The notes: a model not told the origin generated them from the sequence alone. Positions 27,110 to 36,028 are shown, counted from the stretch's first letter. The stretch: 64,000 bases of DNA from an uncultured Acidobacteriaceae bacterium (GCA_903911925.1 CAIWFH010000205.1:18267-82266); one strand, 5' to 3'. Translations and numbers: made by a program.

Positions 27110-27242
27110 TTGCTACCTGCTCCCTCAATAATATAGGCAATTCATCATACAGAAAGAATCCGCTGGACTCACTGGGGTAGTGAACCACGAACCCCAATCG
27201 CGTATTCTCGTAGCCAGAATCCTTCGAATCGGGAGCTACCAA

Positions 27243-27917
27243 GTGAAATCTGTATTGACCTATCCGATCCGCAACATGCAGCGCTACATCCTGGCCGGCA
27301 TCATCACCATCGGGCCCCTGTTCGTCACCTACCTCATCTTCAGTTTCCTTTTCGGGTCGCTGGCCAAAGCGGGTCTGCCGGTAGTCCTGTTTTTTGACAC
27401 CATCTTTCCGCAGGAGTGGCTGCGCCAGCCCTGGATTCAATCTGTGGTGGCCATCGTTCTAACGCTGATCATGCTCTACGTGGCTGGCCGGGTCACTTCC
27501 CTGGTGATCGGCCGGCAGGCGTTCAGCCTCTTTGAGGCGGTGCTGGAGCGGCTGCCGTTCATCGCCAAGGTATATACCTCTGTGCGCCAGCTTCTTGACA
27601 CCATGATGACCAAGAAAGAGAGCAGCCAGCGGGTGGTGCTGATCGATTTTCCCATCGCCGGCCAGAAGAGCATCGGCTTCCTCACCCGGACCATGACCGA
27701 CTCGACAACGGGAGAACCGCTGGCCGCGGTGCTGCTGCCCAACGCCATCAATCCCACGTCGGCTTTTCTCCAGGTGCTGCCGCTCGACTGTGTCGTCGAT
27801 ACCGACATGACGATGGAGCAGGCCATGAGCATGATCATGACCGGCGGAGCAGTCGGGCCGGATACGATTCGCTTCACCCGGACCCGCGTTTCAGAGACAG
27901 TTGGACCGCTGGCTTGA
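27243..27917 (+). CDS. DUF502 family membrane protein
   Basis: A 224-residue membrane protein of the DUF502 family. There are two N-terminal helices (YILAGIITIGPLFVTYLIFS and VVAIVLTLIMLYVAGRVTSL), then a conserved cytoplasmic part with RLPFIAKVYTSVRQLLD and VLLPNAINPTSAFLQVLP. The biochemical function is unknown. The GTG at 27243 has GGGAG seven bases upstream and is preferred to an in-frame GTG at 27180. Confidence 0.87.
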   Translation: MKSVLTYPIRNMQRYILAGIITIGPLFVTYLIFSFLFGSLAKAGLPVVLFFDTIFPQEWLRQPWIQSVVAIVLTLIMLYVAGRVTSLVIGRQAFSLFEAVLERLPFIAKVYTSVRQLLDTMMTKKESSQRVVLIDFPIAGQKSIGFLTRTMTDSTTGEPLAAVLLPNAINPTSAFLQVLPLDCVVDTDMTMEQAMSMIMTGGAVGPDTIRFTRTRVSETVGPLA

Positions 27918-27959
27918 GAGTTTTTGGGGGACCCGGTATCGGCTTTTGCCGGGAAGATG

Positions 27960-27989
27960 CCGGCAGGGGTGCGCCCTGCCGGAATTTTT
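27960..27989 (+). terminator. Rho-independent terminator
   Basis: CCGGCAGGG pairs with CCCTGCCGG around a 5-base loop and is followed by AATTTTT. It ends the DUF502 transcript and lies immediately before the stop of the converging permease gene. Confidence 0.88.
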
Positions 27990-27992
27990 CGG

Positions 27993-30410
27993 TTACTGCT
28001 CGCGCAGCAGAATGATTGGATCAACCGCCAGCGCCCTCTGCGCTGGAATCCACGCAGCGGCAAGCCCCAGCGCCAGCATCGTAAGCACCACGCCGCCCAG
28101 CACCACCGGGTCCTTTGGCCCCGCCTGGTACACGATGTACGACAGCACCTTGGTGGCCAGAATGCCCAACGCCAGCCCTGCCGTCGAGCCCACCGAGAGC
28201 AGCACGAACGCACGTCCCAGCGCTGCCTTCAGAACCTGCGTTTTCCGCGCGCCCAGCGCCACACGAATTCCCAACTCGCGCAGCCGTTTGCTGACCGTAT
28301 AGGACGCCAGGCCGAAGATTCCGGTGGCTGCCAGCATCGCGCCAAGCAGCCCCAGCACGCCCAGAGCCACGGAGGCCACGTGCGCAGGAAACAATGCTGA
28401 GCCCATTTCCTGATTCCACGGCCGAACGGCGAACGGCATCCCCGGATCAAGCCCGCGCATGGCGCGTTCGAGCGCATTGAAAATCTCTTGTGGATCGCGC
28501 CTGGAGCGGACGACAAGGATGGTGCCGCCTGATGGAAATTGGAGGAACGAGAAGAACATGGCCGGCTGCTGATCTTCAGTCAGCGACCGGTACTTTCCGT
28601 CTTCAACCACGCCAACCACTTCGGCCCTCAGGCCGCCATAGAACTTGAAGTGCCCGCCGATGGCTTTGTCCACTGATCCGAAGACTTTTTGGGCAAACTG
28701 CCGATTGACCAGGGCCACCTTGGGTGCCTTGCTGTCGTCGGCCATGGTAAGGTCTCTTCCTGCCAGAATCCTGGTCCCGGCGGCTGCCATGTAGTCCGGC
28801 GAAACGTGGTAATTCATGGCGTCCGCGGCCACGTTGGTGGGGCGGAAGTCGGTGGTCGAGTCGGAATAGACGTACGAGTCGCCGCCGCCCAGGCTCAGGG
28901 CCAGGTGGTCCGCATAGCCCGCGGCGGTCACGCCCGGTAGGGCCCGTGCCGCATCGAGCATCCGCTGCTGCATCTGCGTGCCCCGCTCGTCGGTGTAGCC
29001 GGCCATGTGCAGCTCGGTCTCAACCAGCATCGCGTTGTTCGGGTCGAATCCAAAACTGCTGTGCAGCGAACGCGCCAAGCCTCGCACCGCAACCAGCGAA
29101 GAGGTCACCAGCACGGCGCAAATGGCGATCTGCACGGCCAACAGCACGTCGCGCATCGAAAACCGCTTGTGCCCTGCATCGCCGCTCATGCCGGTGCGAA
29201 TGATCTGCCACGGATCGGCGTTCAACACCTGCCGCACCGGCACCATGCCGAAAACCAGGCCGCTGGCCAGGGCCAGCAACAGCGCCACAACATAAGTGCC
29301 CGCATCCGGATTCACTGGCACGTTGATGGGAATGTCAGGGAACGGCTGCCAGGCGCTGAGAAAGCGCAAGACCACCATGCCCCCGGCGAGACCCAGTACG
29401 CCGCCGGCGAGAGAGACCAGGACGGCCTCGGTGAGCATCTGGCGCAGGATGATGCCGCGCCTTGACCCCAAAGCCAGCCGCAGCGCCGTCTCCTTGGCGC
29501 GATCGGCGGCCCGAGCCGCAAACAGGCTTCCCAGGTTGGCGCATGCGGCCAGCAGAATCAGGCCCGCAAGCAGCATCAGCCCGGCCATGAACGCCCGCGC
29601 AGGACCGCCCAGCATGTCGCCAACCAGCCCGGGATGGGCCAGGGTGAACTTTACGCCGTCGTCGTCGTTCGGATACGTTTTGGCGAGCGTGGCGCCAAGC
29701 GCGTTGAGGTCAGCCTCAGCCTTCGCCGGTGTCATTCCCGGCCTCAGGCGTCCCACCACGAACATGGAGTGGTTGCCGCGCTGTTCGAGTTCGTTATAGC
29801 CCTGAATCGTGGGCTGCTCAACGAACGGAATCCACATGGCCGGCGCAAAGAGCAGCTCAGTGCCCCGAAACTCTTTGGGCGCGACGCCGAGGATCGTCAT
29901 CTGATGCTTGTTGATTGAGATCGTGCGGCCCGCTACGCCGGCATCGTCGTGAAAATGGTCGTGCCAGTAGGCGTAACTGAGCACCACGTAGGGAGCGCTG
30001 TTGGTGCCGTGTTCGTCTGAGGCGTGAAAAAAACGCCCCAGGTAAGGCTGAATGTCGAGCGAGTCAAAGTAATTGCCGCTGGCCAGAAGCGGCCATGCGG
30101 TCGAGGGGTTCCCGCCCGTATCCACTCCCGCCGGACCGTTGATGCTATAGCAAACGAAGTTATCGAACGACCGGTTCTGGTCGCGCAGGTCCGCATAATC
30201 GGGATAGGACTGGGACGGAAAATTGAAACGCTGCACCATGAAGAGGTTCTGCGCATGCGGCACCTTCACCGGGTGCAGCACCACGGCGTTGAGCACGCTG
30301 AACACCACCGCGTTGGCCCCAATGCCCAGCGCCAGCGTAAGGATTGCCGTCACCGTAAATCCTGGAGACTTCCTCAACTGCCTTATCGCAATTCTCAGAT
30401 CGCTTGTCAT
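27993..30410 (-). CDS. Duplicated FtsX/MacB-type permease without ATPase (ADOP family)
   Basis: An 805-residue inner-membrane protein with two FtsX permease halves (about 275-395 and 680-795) and two MacB-like periplasmic domains. It begins SDLRIAIRQLRKSPGFTVTA, the signature of the acidobacterial duplicated orphan permeases. Glycine-rich helices such as LAGLILLAACANLGSLFAAR are visible in each half. No ABC ATPase is encoded nearby, as is normal for this family. The ATG at 30410 has AAGGA upstream; the frame extends 34 residues further but without coding character. The substrate is unknown; relatives act in macrolide or lipoprotein export. Confidence 0.9.
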   Translation of the reverse strand: MTSDLRIAIRQLRKSPGFTVTAILTLALGIGANAVVFSVLNAVVLHPVKVPHAQNLFMVQRFNFPSQSYPDYADLRDQNRSFDNFVCYSINGPAGVDTGGNPSTAWPLLASGNYFDSLDIQPYLGRFFHASDEHGTNSAPYVVLSYAYWHDHFHDDAGVAGRTISINKHQMTILGVAPKEFRGTELLFAPAMWIPFVEQPTIQGYNELEQRGNHSMFVVGRLRPGMTPAKAEADLNALGATLAKTYPNDDDGVKFTLAHPGLVGDMLGGPARAFMAGLMLLAGLILLAACANLGSLFAARAADRAKETALRLALGSRRGIILRQMLTEAVLVSLAGGVLGLAGGMVVLRFLSAWQPFPDIPINVPVNPDAGTYVVALLLALASGLVFGMVPVRQVLNADPWQIIRTGMSGDAGHKRFSMRDVLLAVQIAICAVLVTSSLVAVRGLARSLHSSFGFDPNNAMLVETELHMAGYTDERGTQMQQRMLDAARALPGVTAAGYADHLALSLGGGDSYVYSDSTTDFRPTNVAADAMNYHVSPDYMAAAGTRILAGRDLTMADDSKAPKVALVNRQFAQKVFGSVDKAIGGHFKFYGGLRAEVVGVVEDGKYRSLTEDQQPAMFFSFLQFPSGGTILVVRSRRDPQEIFNALERAMRGLDPGMPFAVRPWNQEMGSALFPAHVASVALGVLGLLGAMLAATGIFGLASYTVSKRLRELGIRVALGARKTQVLKAALGRAFVLLSVGSTAGLALGILATKVLSYIVYQAGPKDPVVLGGVVLTMLALGLAAAWIPAQRALAVDPIILLREQ

Positions 30411-30531
30411 CTCGGTTGTCCTTTTCACCAAGTACGACGGCGGCCGGATAATGGTTCCCCCGGAACGTTCAGTCGCCGACAGCCAGGTGGCCAGCGCGCT
30501 GCAATTTTCCACTCTTGATTAGGATGCCGAT

Positions 30532-31605
30532 CTAGCCGTCGAGGCCGATGCTGCCTTCGGTTTCTTCTTCCGCGAGCGCTTCGCCTGCCTGGCCGCTCTC
30601 CGCGGTCACTTTACGCAGGCTTACGTGTTCAAACTGGGCCCAGATCAGCCCAACGGGCGCGATGCTCAGGAAGGTGACCAGCAGCAGCGTGGCCGCGCAG
30701 GCCGTGGCGGCTTCGGCTGCTACGCCAAACAGCGTCGACATGGCCGCGGCCACCAGTCCGATCTGCGTAAACCAGCCGATAATCGGCAGTTGAAAACCGC
30801 TGGCCACCATGCTCGAGGCCATCAGGACCAAACACCGGGGCAGCGTCATCGACGCAAGTTCCGGACTGTTGGTGAACGCCCGGGTAATCTCGAGATAGGC
30901 CAGCGTAATCAGGCCCCACATGGCCAGGGACAACGTTGCCGCCACGGCAAAATCGGCGAAGTTCTCCATGGTGTCAAGGCCGGCGCGAAACATGCGGATC
31001 TTGTGCCCAGCCGAGTGCCCGAGCCGCGCAGAGAAGATGCCCATGGACTTCTCAATGAAGGCCGCCACCACGCCGCCCGCCATGCGGACGACAACAGTAA
31101 ATGCGGCCAGGGCGACGGTGGCAATGAGTCCTCCCTTGGCCACGCGCAACAGCAGTTCAGGGTGAGGCAAAGCTTCGTGCGTGGTCAGCAGCACGGTGGA
31201 AAAAATGAGAGCCATAGACCCCAGGTCGAACATCCGCTCAACGATGTAGACGGCTATTTGCAAACTCAGCGGCAGGCCGGTCTTCTTTGCCACCAGGTAG
31301 GGGCGCACGGGATCAGCCACGCGGCCAATCAGCGCCACTGCAGTAAACCCCATCACCTGGGTGCCTAGCAAGGAAAACGGCGCAACCTTCTTGTTGGGCC
31401 GCAGCATGAGCGCCCAGCGCACCGAGCGGAAGACGTAGCAGAGGTAGATGCAGGCGAAGGCGATGCCGATTTTCCGCCAGTCGGCCAGGGCCAGTTGAGC
31501 GCGAAAAAGCTGGAAGTCGAAATGCATGCGGTCGCGCCCCCAAACCACCAGCGCAACCAACGCCGCCACCAGCACCAGGCCCAATCCCAACTGATTCCTC
31601 TTCAA
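30532..31605 (-). CDS. Lysylphosphatidylglycerol synthase-type membrane protein (flippase domain)
   Basis: A 357-residue polytopic protein of the LPG_synthase_TM/UPF0104 group, equivalent to the flippase part of MprF without the aminoacyltransferase. Motifs are YVFRSVRWALML, GFTAVALIGRVADPVRPYLV and VERMFDLGSMAL, with about seven helices. Such stand-alone proteins are thought to move lipids or lipid-linked sugars across the membrane. A charged C-terminal tail of about 35 residues follows the last helix. The permease gene lies 121 bases downstream on the same strand. Confidence 0.87.
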   Translation of the reverse strand: MKRNQLGLGLVLVAALVALVVWGRDRMHFDFQLFRAQLALADWRKIGIAFACIYLCYVFRSVRWALMLRPNKKVAPFSLLGTQVMGFTAVALIGRVADPVRPYLVAKKTGLPLSLQIAVYIVERMFDLGSMALIFSTVLLTTHEALPHPELLLRVAKGGLIATVALAAFTVVVRMAGGVVAAFIEKSMGIFSARLGHSAGHKIRMFRAGLDTMENFADFAVAATLSLAMWGLITLAYLEITRAFTNSPELASMTLPRCLVLMASSMVASGFQLPIIGWFTQIGLVAAAMSTLFGVAAEAATACAATLLLVTFLSIAPVGLIWAQFEHVSLRKVTAESGQAGEALAEEETEGSIGLDG

Positions 31606-32167
31606 GAGCTCTCCGTTCCTTCACAGCAAGTAGAGCCCAGTCTAAATTGCCAGGGTTGCGCCCGAGTGAATCAGGCAAAACAACCAGCCTCGGAAAGCAG
31701 AGACTTTGGAGTTTGCCACCGTTTCGCTGGATAAAACTGCATTGGTGCCCTGCCCCCCTCTGGCAATCGCTCTTTGCACGGATCGAGACGCCGATTTGCA
31801 GGGCAACGGGGCGATTGACGGCCTTCCAGGAGTTCGAAAAATGAAACGGCGGGTTCCAATTCAGAAAGATGTTGTCGGTTGCTGGCCAGCCCCTTTAGCT
31901 TATCTTCGCCGTCATGACTCAAGGGATTGAAGCACCGAATCCCGCCGCGCGAGCGGGAGTGCAGGCTGACTCCGATTGACCACCGCCCTTGCCCGGCCCT
32001 CCCGCTTGCCTCGGGATCGCGGGTGAGGGCGAAAGGTATATTCTTTGACCCGCCGCTCAGTCTTTTCCTGGCACGGATCGAATTTGGCCGATGCGGTTGA
32101 TTGGGCAGCGGGCGGTCCTCTTTTGGCCTGCCTTGCCGCAGCGAAATCAGTTTCGGAGAAACCCGGT
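31606..32167. other. Intergenic region between divergent genes
   Basis: About 560 bases between the flippase-like gene and the first UroD-like gene. It should hold promoters for both. Open frames across it lack ribosome binding sites and resemble no protein I know. No repeat family was recognised. Confidence 0.4.
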
Positions 32168-33178
32168 TTGAACAGCAGAGAGCGAGTATCGCGCGCCATC
32201 CACTTTCAAAAGCCCGACCGGCTTCCCATCTCGCATGGCATTCTGCCTTCGGTGCAGTACCAGTTCGGTGATGCCCTCAAGGCCATCACCGACAAGGTGC
32301 ATGAGGACTTTGGCTGGGACCTGCTGCCCGACCTGCCCCAGGAAAAACTCCCGCCCATGTATATGCCGGGCGTGAACACCGACGAATTCGGCACCGTGTG
32401 GAGTGTGCCCGAAGGCGGCCGTTGCGGCATTCCCATCGGCTACCCAATTGCCGAAGACTGGAGCAACTACAAGGACTACAAGTGGCCAGTGTTCACGGCG
32501 GGCGTTCCAAAGTACCGCCTTTACAGCGGTCACATGAGCGGCAAAAGCGACAACTACTATGCCCGCGGCGGATGGATCGTTTTCTTTGAGCAGATGCAGC
32601 AGTTGCACGGCTTCAACGAGACGCTGATGGACCTGGCTGCAGACCGCAAGGAGATTTATCAACTGCGCGACGACCTGCTTGCCTTCAACATGGATTGGCT
32701 GGATCGCTGGCTGGCGCTCGACTACCAGGGACTGCAATTTGCCGACGACTGGGGCTCGCAGACCGGCATGCTGATTTCGCCCAAGATTTTCCGGAGTTTC
32801 TTCAAGCCGGTTTATGCGGCTATGTTCAACAAGGTCAAAGCAGCCGGCCTCGACATCTGGTTCCACACCGATGGCAACGTCAGGGCCATCCTCCCCGACC
32901 TGCTGGAACTGGGAGTGGACGTGCTCAACTGCCAGTCGGCAATCATCGGGCTGGACAAGTTGAAGCCGCTGGTGGGCAAGATGGCGTTCAGAACCGATCT
33001 TGACCGGCAACACCTGCTGGCTCACGGCACGCCCGCTGAGGTAAAACGGGGGGTAGACGAACTGTTCAGGGCGCTGGGCACACCGGACGGAGGCATCATT
33101 GCCTGCGGCAGTGTGGAAGACGTGCCGCTCGAGAACATCGCCGCCATGTACGAGGCGTTTCTGGATTTCAAATGGTAG
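32168..33178 (+). CDS. UroD/MtaA-superfamily protein, copy 1
   Basis: A 336-residue TIM-barrel protein of the uroporphyrinogen decarboxylase-like superfamily, which also includes corrinoid methyltransferases. Features are RAIHFQKPDRLPI at the N-terminus, FADDWGSQTGMLISP (about 191-205) and WFHTDGN (231-237) with VDVLNCQ following. The PVWxMRQAGRY motif of true heme-pathway UroD is absent, so this is not HemE. The TTG start at 32168 is chosen because CGGAGA precedes it and it aligns with the start of the adjacent copy; an ATG at 32045 would add 41 unmatched residues. It sits with a second copy and a RhaT-type transporter, suggesting sugar-linked metabolism; the reaction is unknown. Confidence 0.82.
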   Translation: MNSRERVSRAIHFQKPDRLPISHGILPSVQYQFGDALKAITDKVHEDFGWDLLPDLPQEKLPPMYMPGVNTDEFGTVWSVPEGGRCGIPIGYPIAEDWSNYKDYKWPVFTAGVPKYRLYSGHMSGKSDNYYARGGWIVFFEQMQQLHGFNETLMDLAADRKEIYQLRDDLLAFNMDWLDRWLALDYQGLQFADDWGSQTGMLISPKIFRSFFKPVYAAMFNKVKAAGLDIWFHTDGNVRAILPDLLELGVDVLNCQSAIIGLDKLKPLVGKMAFRTDLDRQHLLAHGTPAEVKRGVDELFRALGTPDGGIIACGSVEDVPLENIAAMYEAFLDFKW

Positions 33179-33245
33179 TGCGCGTTTCACAAGCCAGTAT
33201 TGCTGCAGGGCGCGCGAAGAACTTTCGGGACGGCAGGAAAGTCAG

Positions 33246-33410
33246 GGCACGACTTTACAGGCTGCGGAAAAACTCGCGCGGACGGTAGGCCGGGGATTTA
33301 TCCCCGGTGTAACATGAATCAAATCAACGAGGGCTTCAGCCCCTGGGGTATGGTTTTTCGGGCTTTCTCTCCAAAACCTTGCCTTTTTCCGCAAGCTGTT
33401 TAGTCGTGCC
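33246..33410. repeat. 165-bp element with 27-bp imperfect terminal inverted repeats
   Basis: GGCACGACTTTACAGGCTGC at 33246 begins a 27-base arm whose reverse complement lies at 33384-33410 with 4 mismatches. Internal palindromes are present: CCGGGGATTTATCCCCGG near 33291 and GGGCTTCAGCCCC near 33331. There is no open frame of note and no clear target duplication. It looks like a MITE or REPIN-type unit between the two UroD-like genes. Confidence 0.7.
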
Positions 33411-33431
33411 GCAAACGCAATGCGGAGGGAG

Positions 33432-33490
33432 GCGGGGGTTTTAACCCCCGCAAAAAGCCGAGAAGCCTGATACGGGCTTTAGCCCCGGAA
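33432..33490. repeat. Palindromes GCGGGGGTTTTAACCCCCGC and CGGGCTTTAGCCCCGG
   Basis: A perfect 20-base palindrome at 33432-33451 followed by AAAAA, then a GGGCTTTAGCCCC palindrome ending near 33488. The second motif matches those near 7823 and 13720. On the minus strand the first would read as a hairpin preceded by TTTTT. It lies about 100 bases upstream of UroD-like copy 2. Confidence 0.65.
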
Positions 33491-33586
33491 TAAGATTTTG
33501 AACGCAACAATCGTTGATTCGCGAATAGCCATTCGGGCTTTTATGCCGCCAATCGCCGGCCGAATATTCGCAAGGAGAGTTACAAA

Positions 33587-34600
33587 GTGAAAAGCAGAGA
33601 ACGAGTGAACCGCGCCATCCATTTCCAGGGACCTGACCGCCCGCCGATTTCCCACGCCATCTTGCCCTCGGCTCAGTACCACTACAAAGAGAAGCTGGCC
33701 GCCATCACCGACCCCGTCCCCGAAGACTTCGGCTGGAGCCTGCTGCCCGACCTGCCCGTTGAAAAACTGCCGGCCCTCTACAAATTCGGTTATAACCGCG
33801 ACGACTTCGGCACTCTCTGGCATGTCACCGAGCAGGGCCGCTGCGGCATCCCGGTCGAGTTTCCCATCGCCGAAAACTACGAAAATTACAAGGACTACAA
33901 GTGGCCTGTTTTCTCTGCGGGCGTTCCGAAATACCGCCTCTATAGCGGCCACATGAACGGCAAAAGCGAAGACTACTATGCGCGCGGCGGCTGGATTGTC
34001 TTCTTTGAGCAGATGCAGCAGCTGCACGGGTTCATCCCCACCATGACCGACCTGGCTGAAGACCGCAAAGAGCTTTACCAGTTGCGCGATGACCTGCTGG
34101 CCTTCAACATGGATTGGCTCGACCGCTGGCTGGCAAACGATTACCAGGGACTGCATTTCGCCGACGACTGGGGATCGCAGAACAACCTCATGATCTCCCC
34201 CATCAAGTGGCGCTCGTTTTTCAAGCCGGTCTACAAAGCCATGTTCGACAAGGTCAAGGCCGCGGGGCTCGACGTCTGGTTCCACTCCGACGGAGCCATC
34301 AACAAGATTCTGCCTGACCTGCTTGAACTGGGCGTGGATGTGCTCAACTGCCAGGCTTCGTTGATCGGCCTTGAAAACCTCAAGCCCTACGCCGGCAAAA
34401 TCTGCTTCCGCACCGACATCGACCGCCAGCACGTGCTGCCCTTTGTCTCGCCGGACGAAGTCAAGCGCTACGTCTTCAATCTTTTTGATACCATCGGCAC
34501 TCCCCAGGGTGGCATTATTGCTTGCGGCGAAGTAATTGAAGACGTGCCCTTGCCAAACATCGCCGCCATGTACGAGGCATTTGAGGAATACCACTACTAG
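33587..34600 (+). CDS. UroD/MtaA-superfamily protein, copy 2
   Basis: A 337-residue paralogue of the preceding gene, co-linear over its whole length with very high similarity. Shared blocks are RAIHFQGPDRPPISHAILPS, YYARGGWIVFFEQMQQLHGF, DRWLANDYQGLHFADDWGSQ and VWFHSDG. As in copy 1, the heme-pathway signature is missing. The GTG start at 33587 follows AAGGAGAG with good spacing. The copies differ in the second-shell residues (for example NLMISPIKW against GMLISPKIF), so they may act on different substrates or as a heteromer. A RhaT-type symporter follows after a repeat element. Confidence 0.83.
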   Translation: MKSRERVNRAIHFQGPDRPPISHAILPSAQYHYKEKLAAITDPVPEDFGWSLLPDLPVEKLPALYKFGYNRDDFGTLWHVTEQGRCGIPVEFPIAENYENYKDYKWPVFSAGVPKYRLYSGHMNGKSEDYYARGGWIVFFEQMQQLHGFIPTMTDLAEDRKELYQLRDDLLAFNMDWLDRWLANDYQGLHFADDWGSQNNLMISPIKWRSFFKPVYKAMFDKVKAAGLDVWFHSDGAINKILPDLLELGVDVLNCQASLIGLENLKPYAGKICFRTDIDRQHVLPFVSPDEVKRYVFNLFDTIGTPQGGIIACGEVIEDVPLPNIAAMYEAFEEYHY

Positions 34601-34628
34601 GTTTTTGACCGTTTGTTCCAGCACCAAA

Positions 34629-34685
34629 ACTGGGTGCCCCACCCTCGCGGCGTTCTTGTTTTTGCCGCTAGGGTGGGATACCACA
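34629..34685. repeat. GGGTGCCCC family repeat, copy 1
   Basis: Conserved left flank CTGGGTGCCCC, an inverted repeat based on ACCCT/AGGGT and GCGGC/GCCGC around a T-rich loop, then the right flank GGGATACCAC. It lies between UroD-like copy 2 and rhaT. Confidence 0.75.
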
Positions 34686-34753
34686 ACACTCAATGACCAC
34701 AAACGACATAACACGGTCAACGTTCCGGGAACAGAACCGAAAGAGGATAAGGG

Positions 34754-35782
34754 ATGAACGTAATTCTAGGAGCTTTTCTCGCCGTCTTCGGCGGGGCCGT
34801 CAACGGCATGTTCGCGCTGCCCATGAAGCTGGCCAAAAAATGGTCGTGGGAAAACGTCTGGCTGCCCTTCAGCGCGCTGGCACTGGTAATCTTCCCTTAC
34901 CTCGTTGCCGTCATGGGTGCGCCGCAACTCTGTGCCGCCTACAGCAACGCCGCCTCCTCCAGCATTCTCACCGGCTTCATCATGGGAATCTGCGCTTATT
35001 TTGGATCGCTTCTGTTTGGCATCTCGCTGGGCCTGATCGGCAACTCGCTCGGCTTCTCCCTGCTGGTGGGCAGCATGAGCGCAGTGGGCGTCCTCGGTCC
35101 CATGCTGCTCTTCCATCCTGAAAAGCTCGCCACCTATGGCGGCCGCTGGATCGACCTGGGAATCCTCTTGATGTTTGTGGCGCTAGTTGTCTGCGCGCGG
35201 GCCGGAAACCTGAAGGCAAAAGGCACAGATTCCACCCAGAAGCGCGGCGGTTCGGCCGTCCTCAAAGGCATGCTCCTGGCTATCGCCGGCGGCGTGCTCT
35301 CCGGCTTCCTGCCCATGGGCTTGAGCATGCCCTGGGCAAGCAATATCGCATCGGCTGCCAGACAGTTTGGCGGCGCGGGCGCCACCAGCGCGCAGTTTGT
35401 TGTGCTGCTGCCGGTGCTCATTGGCGGCGCCCTTCCCAATTGCCTCTACGCGGCATGGCTGCTCGGCAAAAACAAAACCTGGCCTAACTACAAGGGAGCT
35501 TCCAGTTACTGGCTGATCATCCTGCTCATGGGCGTCATGTACACCGGCAGCACCGTAATGTGGGGTGCGTCTAGTTCCTCGGCGCTGCTGGGCACGCTTG
35601 GACCTTCCGTCGGCTGGGCGCTATTCATCTGCGGCATCGTCGTCAGTTCCAATATCGGCGGATTTGCTACCGGCGAGTGGAAGGGCGCTGGCAGCAAGGC
35701 GCTCACATGGATGGTCGCCGGCGTATTGATTATGGTTTTCGCCGCCACCTGCATCGGCTTCGGCAACTACCGCCTCAACTAG
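34754..35782 (+). CDS. rhaT: L-rhamnose/proton symporter (RhaT family)
   Basis: A 342-residue transporter with ten hydrophobic segments of the RhaT family of the drug/metabolite transporter superfamily, which brings L-rhamnose into the cell with protons. Characteristic are the N-terminal LGAFLAVFGGAVNGMFALPM, GISLGLIGNSLGFSLLVGSM and the C-terminal SSNIGGFATGEWKGAGSKAL. AGAGG and AAGGG lie upstream of the ATG. It follows the two UroD-like genes on the same strand. No rhaA, rhaB or rhaD enzymes are present in the window, so its substrate could be a related deoxy or methylated sugar. Confidence 0.88.
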   Translation: MNVILGAFLAVFGGAVNGMFALPMKLAKKWSWENVWLPFSALALVIFPYLVAVMGAPQLCAAYSNAASSSILTGFIMGICAYFGSLLFGISLGLIGNSLGFSLLVGSMSAVGVLGPMLLFHPEKLATYGGRWIDLGILLMFVALVVCARAGNLKAKGTDSTQKRGGSAVLKGMLLAIAGGVLSGFLPMGLSMPWASNIASAARQFGGAGATSAQFVVLLPVLIGGALPNCLYAAWLLGKNKTWPNYKGASSYWLIILLMGVMYTGSTVMWGASSSSALLGTLGPSVGWALFICGIVVSSNIGGFATGEWKGAGSKALTWMVAGVLIMVFAATCIGFGNYRLN

Positions 35783-35844
35783 GCATTTCACCGCTGGTTT
35801 CACAACTAAATCTGGGTGTCCTCGGTCTAAATCCTCTATCAAAC

Positions 35845-35886
35845 CTGGGTGCCCCTGGTCCCGATTTTGGGACCAGGGATAGCACG
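35845..35886. repeat. GGGTGCCCC family repeat, copy 2
   Basis: CTGGGTGCCCC, then the stem TGGTCCC/GGGACCA around a short loop, then GGGATAGCAC. A partial left flank (CTGGGTGTCC) occurs just upstream at 35812. Confidence 0.75.
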
Positions 35887-35932
35887 AAGCCATTCGAGGA
35901 ACGGGGGAAACTTCTACTGTCCTAACCCGGAA

Positions 35933-35983
35933 GCCGGGTGCCCCATCCTTTTCGCGCCTTTTGCGAAAAGGGTGGGATACCAC
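35933..35983. repeat. GGGTGCCCC family repeat, copy 3
   Basis: Left flank CCGGGTGCCCC, stem CCTTTTCGC/GCGAAAAGG around a short loop, right flank GGGATACCAC. Copy 4 starts four bases later, so the two are nearly in tandem. Confidence 0.75.
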
Positions 35984-35986
35984 AAA

Positions 35987-36028
35987 GCTGGGTGCCCCAG
36001 GTCTGGATTTTCAGACCTGGGATCCCAC
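35987..36028. repeat. GGGTGCCCC family repeat, copy 4
   Basis: Left flank CTGGGTGCCCC, stem CAGGTCTG/CAGACCTG around a short loop, right flank GGGATCCCAC. Confidence 0.75.

Noticed and set aside
27224..27236. TTCGAATC resembling a tRNA T-loop
   Set aside because: No cloverleaf or acceptor stem can be folded around it; similar hits near 40922 and 56582 also fail.
32147..33190. 347-residue minus-strand frame opposite UroD-like copy 1
   Set aside because: A mirror frame recurs opposite copy 2, as expected from shared coding sequence on the other strand; no family match.
32168..34600. Heme-pathway uroporphyrinogen decarboxylase (hemE) pair
   Set aside because: The diagnostic MRQAGRY-type motif is missing and no heme genes are near.
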